NCBI GenBank assembly: GCA_003661865.1
Contig: QMWY01000007.1
Span: 1 to 16,153, forward strand
Reading direction: 5' to 3'
DNA length: 16,153 nucleotides
Source of the DNA: Thermoprotei archaeon
GTDB lineage: Archaea; Thermoproteota; Thermoprotei_A; Sulfolobales; Ignisphaeraceae
Part shown: positions 14,443-16,153 of the stretch, piece after piece
Layout: each line of letters opens with the position of its first letter
How positions within the stretch are numbered: position 1 is the stretch's first letter
The notes under the pieces: generated by a model
Databases searched by the model: none
What the model was told of the DNA's origin: nothing
What the model saw: the letters and a program-made list of their open reading frames with translations, nothing else
Position numbers and translations under genes: made by a program

Positions 14443-14614
14443 CAGGTGCCACCCTTTTTCCCTATTATACCCGTTCCGCATATTTCGTTTTCGTCAATAA
14501 TAGGGGTCAACAAAAGGGTTGGTATGCATAATGTTGTATTCATAACATTTTTAGCTACTTTTAAAGCGCGAAAACCTTTTTATGCCTTAAAGGGTACTAC
14601 ACTACAGGTGCCAC
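14443..14614. repeat. 10-bp direct repeat CAGGTGCCAC upstream of tnpB
   Basis: CAGGTGCCAC occurs at 14443-14452 and again at 14605-14614, each preceded by an AT-rich 'TTTAAG' or 'TTAAAG' stretch. The two copies bracket the 232-base gap between the ligase-like gene and tnpB. They may be duplicated promoter or start-site DNA, or mark the left side of the insertion. Otherwise this gap contains only T-rich tracts. Confidence 0.5.
14576..14592 (+). promoter_or_regulatory. TATA-like promoter of tnpB
   Basis: CCTTTTTATGCCTTAAA ends 29 bases before the tnpB ATG at 14621, the expected distance for a near-leaderless archaeal transcript. A similar AT-rich box (CTTTTAAAG) lies just upstream at 14559-14567. 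Confidence 0.4.
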
Positions 14615-14620
14615 ACTACT

Positions 14621-15850
14621 ATGGAAATAACGTTATCAGTACCGTTCAAGTACGTGCCGAACAAGTACATAAGAAAGATGCTGGAAGACTTTAGGGACAT
14701 GGTGAACTGGTGCATCGAGAAGGCCATAGAGAATAACGTCACGAGCTACTACTCGCTAAGAAAGCTCATCTACAACGAGTGGAAACAAAGGTGGGATTAT
14801 TCGACGCACTTTTGCCACTCGGCTTGTAGAGTCGCCACGTCTATGCTTAAAAGCTGGAGGAGGTTGAAGAGGAAGGGATTGGCGAAGGGAGATAGACCAG
14901 TAGCTCGGAAACTCTTTATACAGCTCGACCATCAACTCGTGAAGTATGAGGGCGACAGGATAAGGATCTCCGTTAAGCCCAGAAAGTTCCTGTATATTAA
15001 GTTGAAGTACGGGAAGTATCAAAGGAAGTTCATCGATGAGTGGAAAACTGGTAGGTTAAGAGTCGGCGAGATATCGATAAACGAGACCAAGGTGTTAATT
15101 CCTTTCAGGAAGGTCGTCGATTTAACTGATCCAGAGGACTGGATTGCGATAGACATAAACGAGAGCAACATAACTGGCGTCAGCTCAAACCCACATATTT
15201 TGAGGATCGAACATGACCTCAGAACTATCCACACTACTTATTTCGAAATTAGGAGGAGGATCCAGAAGTTATCGAAGTACAAGCCAATAACGTCTAAGAG
15301 GCTTATGCGGAAGTATTCTGGCAGAGAGAAGCGCAAGGCTCACGACTTATGTCATAAGATTGCCAGAATAGTTGTCGATTTCGCTAAGAAGCACGGGTTC
15401 GGCATAATAATGGAAGACCTGAGGGGGATTCGAAAGAGCATAAACAAGGGCAGGAACCTGAACCGAAGATTGCATTCGTGGAACTTTAGGAAGTTGCAGT
15501 TCTTCATCGAATACAAGGCTAAGCTTAACGGAATACCCGTCGTTTACGTTAATCCACGTAATACCTCAAGCCTCTGCCCGATATGTGGTGGGAAATTAGC
15601 ACCGAATGGGCGGAGGCTGATGAAGTGCAGGAGTTGCGGTTACGAAAACGATAGAGACGTTATAGCCTGTTTGAACATGCTCAGGATGAGGGGAGTTTCC
15701 GTTCCCCCTGAATGCCTCTCTATGAAGCCGTTTTGGTGGAGGGGGGAAGGCTCTCCGCATACATATGTTACAAAAGTTATAAAAGTAGCGGAGAACCAGA
15801 ACGGACGAGTACCGCGGCTACGGAATAGTGTATGGGTGAGAGCTACCTAG
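14621..15850 (+). CDS. tnpB: TnpB RNA-guided nuclease of an IS200/IS605-family element
   Basis: RuvC-type TnpB nuclease of 409 aa. The catalytic residues appear intact: D178 in 'AIDINESN', E265 in 'IMEDLRG', and D344 in 'ENDRDV'. The zinc ribbon is C319-x2-C322 and C336-x2-C339. Characterised TnpBs cut DNA guided by an RNA made from the 3' end of the gene and flank. No tnpA is present, so it is a tnpB-only element needing a transposase in trans, or a fossil. Its composition differs from all neighbours: more varied Arg and Leu codons and no CTAG until its last codons, whereas flanking genes are full of CTAG. The last ~15 residues are read from DNA that resembles the next gene in another frame, so the original stop may have been lost or the element end lies near 15800. 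Confidence 0.93.
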   Translation: MEITLSVPFKYVPNKYIRKMLEDFRDMVNWCIEKAIENNVTSYYSLRKLIYNEWKQRWDYSTHFCHSACRVATSMLKSWRRLKRKGLAKGDRPVARKLFIQLDHQLVKYEGDRIRISVKPRKFLYIKLKYGKYQRKFIDEWKTGRLRVGEISINETKVLIPFRKVVDLTDPEDWIAIDINESNITGVSSNPHILRIEHDLRTIHTTYFEIRRRIQKLSKYKPITSKRLMRKYSGREKRKAHDLCHKIARIVVDFAKKHGFGIIMEDLRGIRKSINKGRNLNRRLHSWNFRKLQFFIEYKAKLNGIPVVYVNPRNTSSLCPICGGKLAPNGRRLMKCRSCGYENDRDVIACLNMLRMRGVSVPPECLSMKPFWWRGEGSPHTYVTKVIKVAENQNGRVPRLRNSVWVRAT

Positions 15851-15863
15851 GTGCTAGCACGTA
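15801..15863 (+). pseudogene. Degraded partial copy of the downstream gene's 5' region
   Basis: 15811-15863 aligns without gaps to 15994-16046 (offset 183 bases, 39 of 53 identical by my count). In the matching frame it reads 'DEYRGYGIVYG', stop, 'ELPRC', stop, 'HV', against 'DEHRGHGIVCEKDLSRCSHV' in the intact gene. Two stops show that it is dead. It overlaps the 3' end of tnpB in a different frame, which suggests a duplication or repeat insertion event at this junction. Confidence 0.65.
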
Positions 15864-15925
15864 ACCCCGCCAACGCTTAAGGAGTACTAGCTTATGAAAA
15901 AACGCTAGTTTTCCGCTAACGCTTA
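15851..15925. repeat. Short palindrome and repeats after tnpB
   Basis: GTGCTAGCAC (15851-15860) is a perfect 10-base palindrome. ACTAGC (15886-15891) and GCTAGT (15904-15909) can form a hairpin. CGCCAACGCTTA (15868-15879) recurs as CGCTAACGCTTA (15914-15925). Such small hairpins could belong to the element's right end or guide RNA, or to the promoter of the next gene. Confidence 0.45.
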
Positions 15926-15953
15926 TTTTCCTAGAAAGACGATACCTAATTAG

Positions 15954-16153
15954 GTGTCCGGCTTGTACTACGAGGAAGAGTATAGGGATGAACACCGCGG
16001 CCACGGGATAGTGTGCGAGAAGGACTTGTCTAGGTGCTCGCACGTCAGGGCTAGGGTCAGGTGGGAGACGGGATATGTCGGCATGTCGGAGATAGAGTAC
16101 GTAAGCGACGTGGATCTGGCGGACGTTGGCGAGTCTAGGTCGCCAGTAGAGGA
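15954..16153 (+). CDS. Hypothetical protein, 5' part, runs off window
   Basis: Open frame from GTG 15954 to the end of the window (66 complete codons). A TAG directly precedes the GTG, so no earlier start is possible. The start reads 'MSGLYYEEEYRDEHRGHGIV', followed by two cysteines ('VCEKDLSRCSHV') that with H9-type residues could bind metal, then an acidic stretch. Codon use (AGG, CTAG) is that of the main replicon rather than tnpB. The family is unknown. A degraded homologous segment lies 183 bases upstream at the end of tnpB. Confidence 0.6.
   Translation, partial: MSGLYYEEEYRDEHRGHGIVCEKDLSRCSHVRARVRWETGYVGMSEIEYVSDVDLADVGESRSPVE

Larger units (their letters stand above)
14440..15803 (+). 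mobile_element. tnpB-only IS200/IS605-type insertion, approximate limits
   Basis: The extent is estimated, not seen as clear ends. The left limit is placed at the first CAGGTGCCAC repeat (the second lies just before tnpB). The right limit is placed where the sequence starts to resemble the downstream gene. IS605 elements lack terminal inverted repeats and make no target duplication, so precise ends need an empty-site comparison. Confidence 0.4.

Noticed and set aside
14410..14694. 94-codon open frame upstream of and overlapping tnpB
   Set aside because: It lies in AT-rich promoter DNA, overlaps tnpB, has no Shine-Dalgarno and gives a compositionally odd product.
1..16153. CRISPR array
   Set aside because: Looked for because of csx3. 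No regularly spaced repeats of 24-40 bases are present anywhere in the window.

Overview
The window looks like archaeal DNA, most likely from a thermophilic crenarchaeote-type (Thermoproteota) lineage. TATA-like boxes sit 25-35 bases ahead of several starts, some starts are nearly leaderless, and GTG and TTG starts are frequent. Arginine is mostly AGG, and the helicases are of the archaeal Hel308 and XPD types. Genes are packed in short operons with 1-16 base gaps or overlaps, and convergent ends overlap by 4 bases. There are no ribosomal or central-metabolic genes, and many genes are of unknown function. This suggests an accessory region: a virus, plasmid or integrated element. The host and the type of element cannot be fixed from sequence alone.

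Layout. (1) 75-2235, plus strand: four unrecognised genes, the last with signs of a disrupted start. (2) 2416-6774, plus: a Hel308-like Ski2 helicase, a small HExxH metalloprotease of ImmA/IrrE-like pattern, and an XPD-type iron-sulfur helicase, in one tight operon. (3) 8770-6771, minus: a four-gene operon of unknown function with one clear membrane protein and a long helical protein. (4) 8771-9041: a divergent regulatory region with a 33-base hyphenated palindrome enclosing a TATA box. (5) 9042-11169, plus: a three-gene operon with a large protein carrying a possible C-terminal winged helix, an unknown protein, and a ribbon-helix-helix regulator. (6) 12873-11166, minus: csx3 (Crn3-type CRISPR ring nuclease) followed one base later by a bacterial-type class II CCA-adding enzyme with an HD domain. 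(7) 13114-14388, plus, divergent from csx3: an ATP-dependent RNA ligase-like nucleotidyltransferase. (8) 14621-15850, plus: a lone TnpB, then a degraded copy of the start of the next gene, which runs off the window end.

The most interesting part is 11166-14388. It holds an enzyme family that degrades the cyclic tetra-adenylate alarm of type III CRISPR, an enzyme that can rebuild tRNA 3' ends (and whose bacterial relatives carry an HD phosphohydrolase activity), and an RNA ligase. No CRISPR array or cas effector is visible. Together they read as a candidate counter-defence cassette: switch off the cyclic nucleotide signal and repair RNA cut by the defence nucleases. The joint function is inference; the three family assignments rest on clear motifs. 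A second unusual arrangement is the helicase-protease-helicase operon, which could serve DNA-protein crosslink or fork processing, or removal of a repressor.
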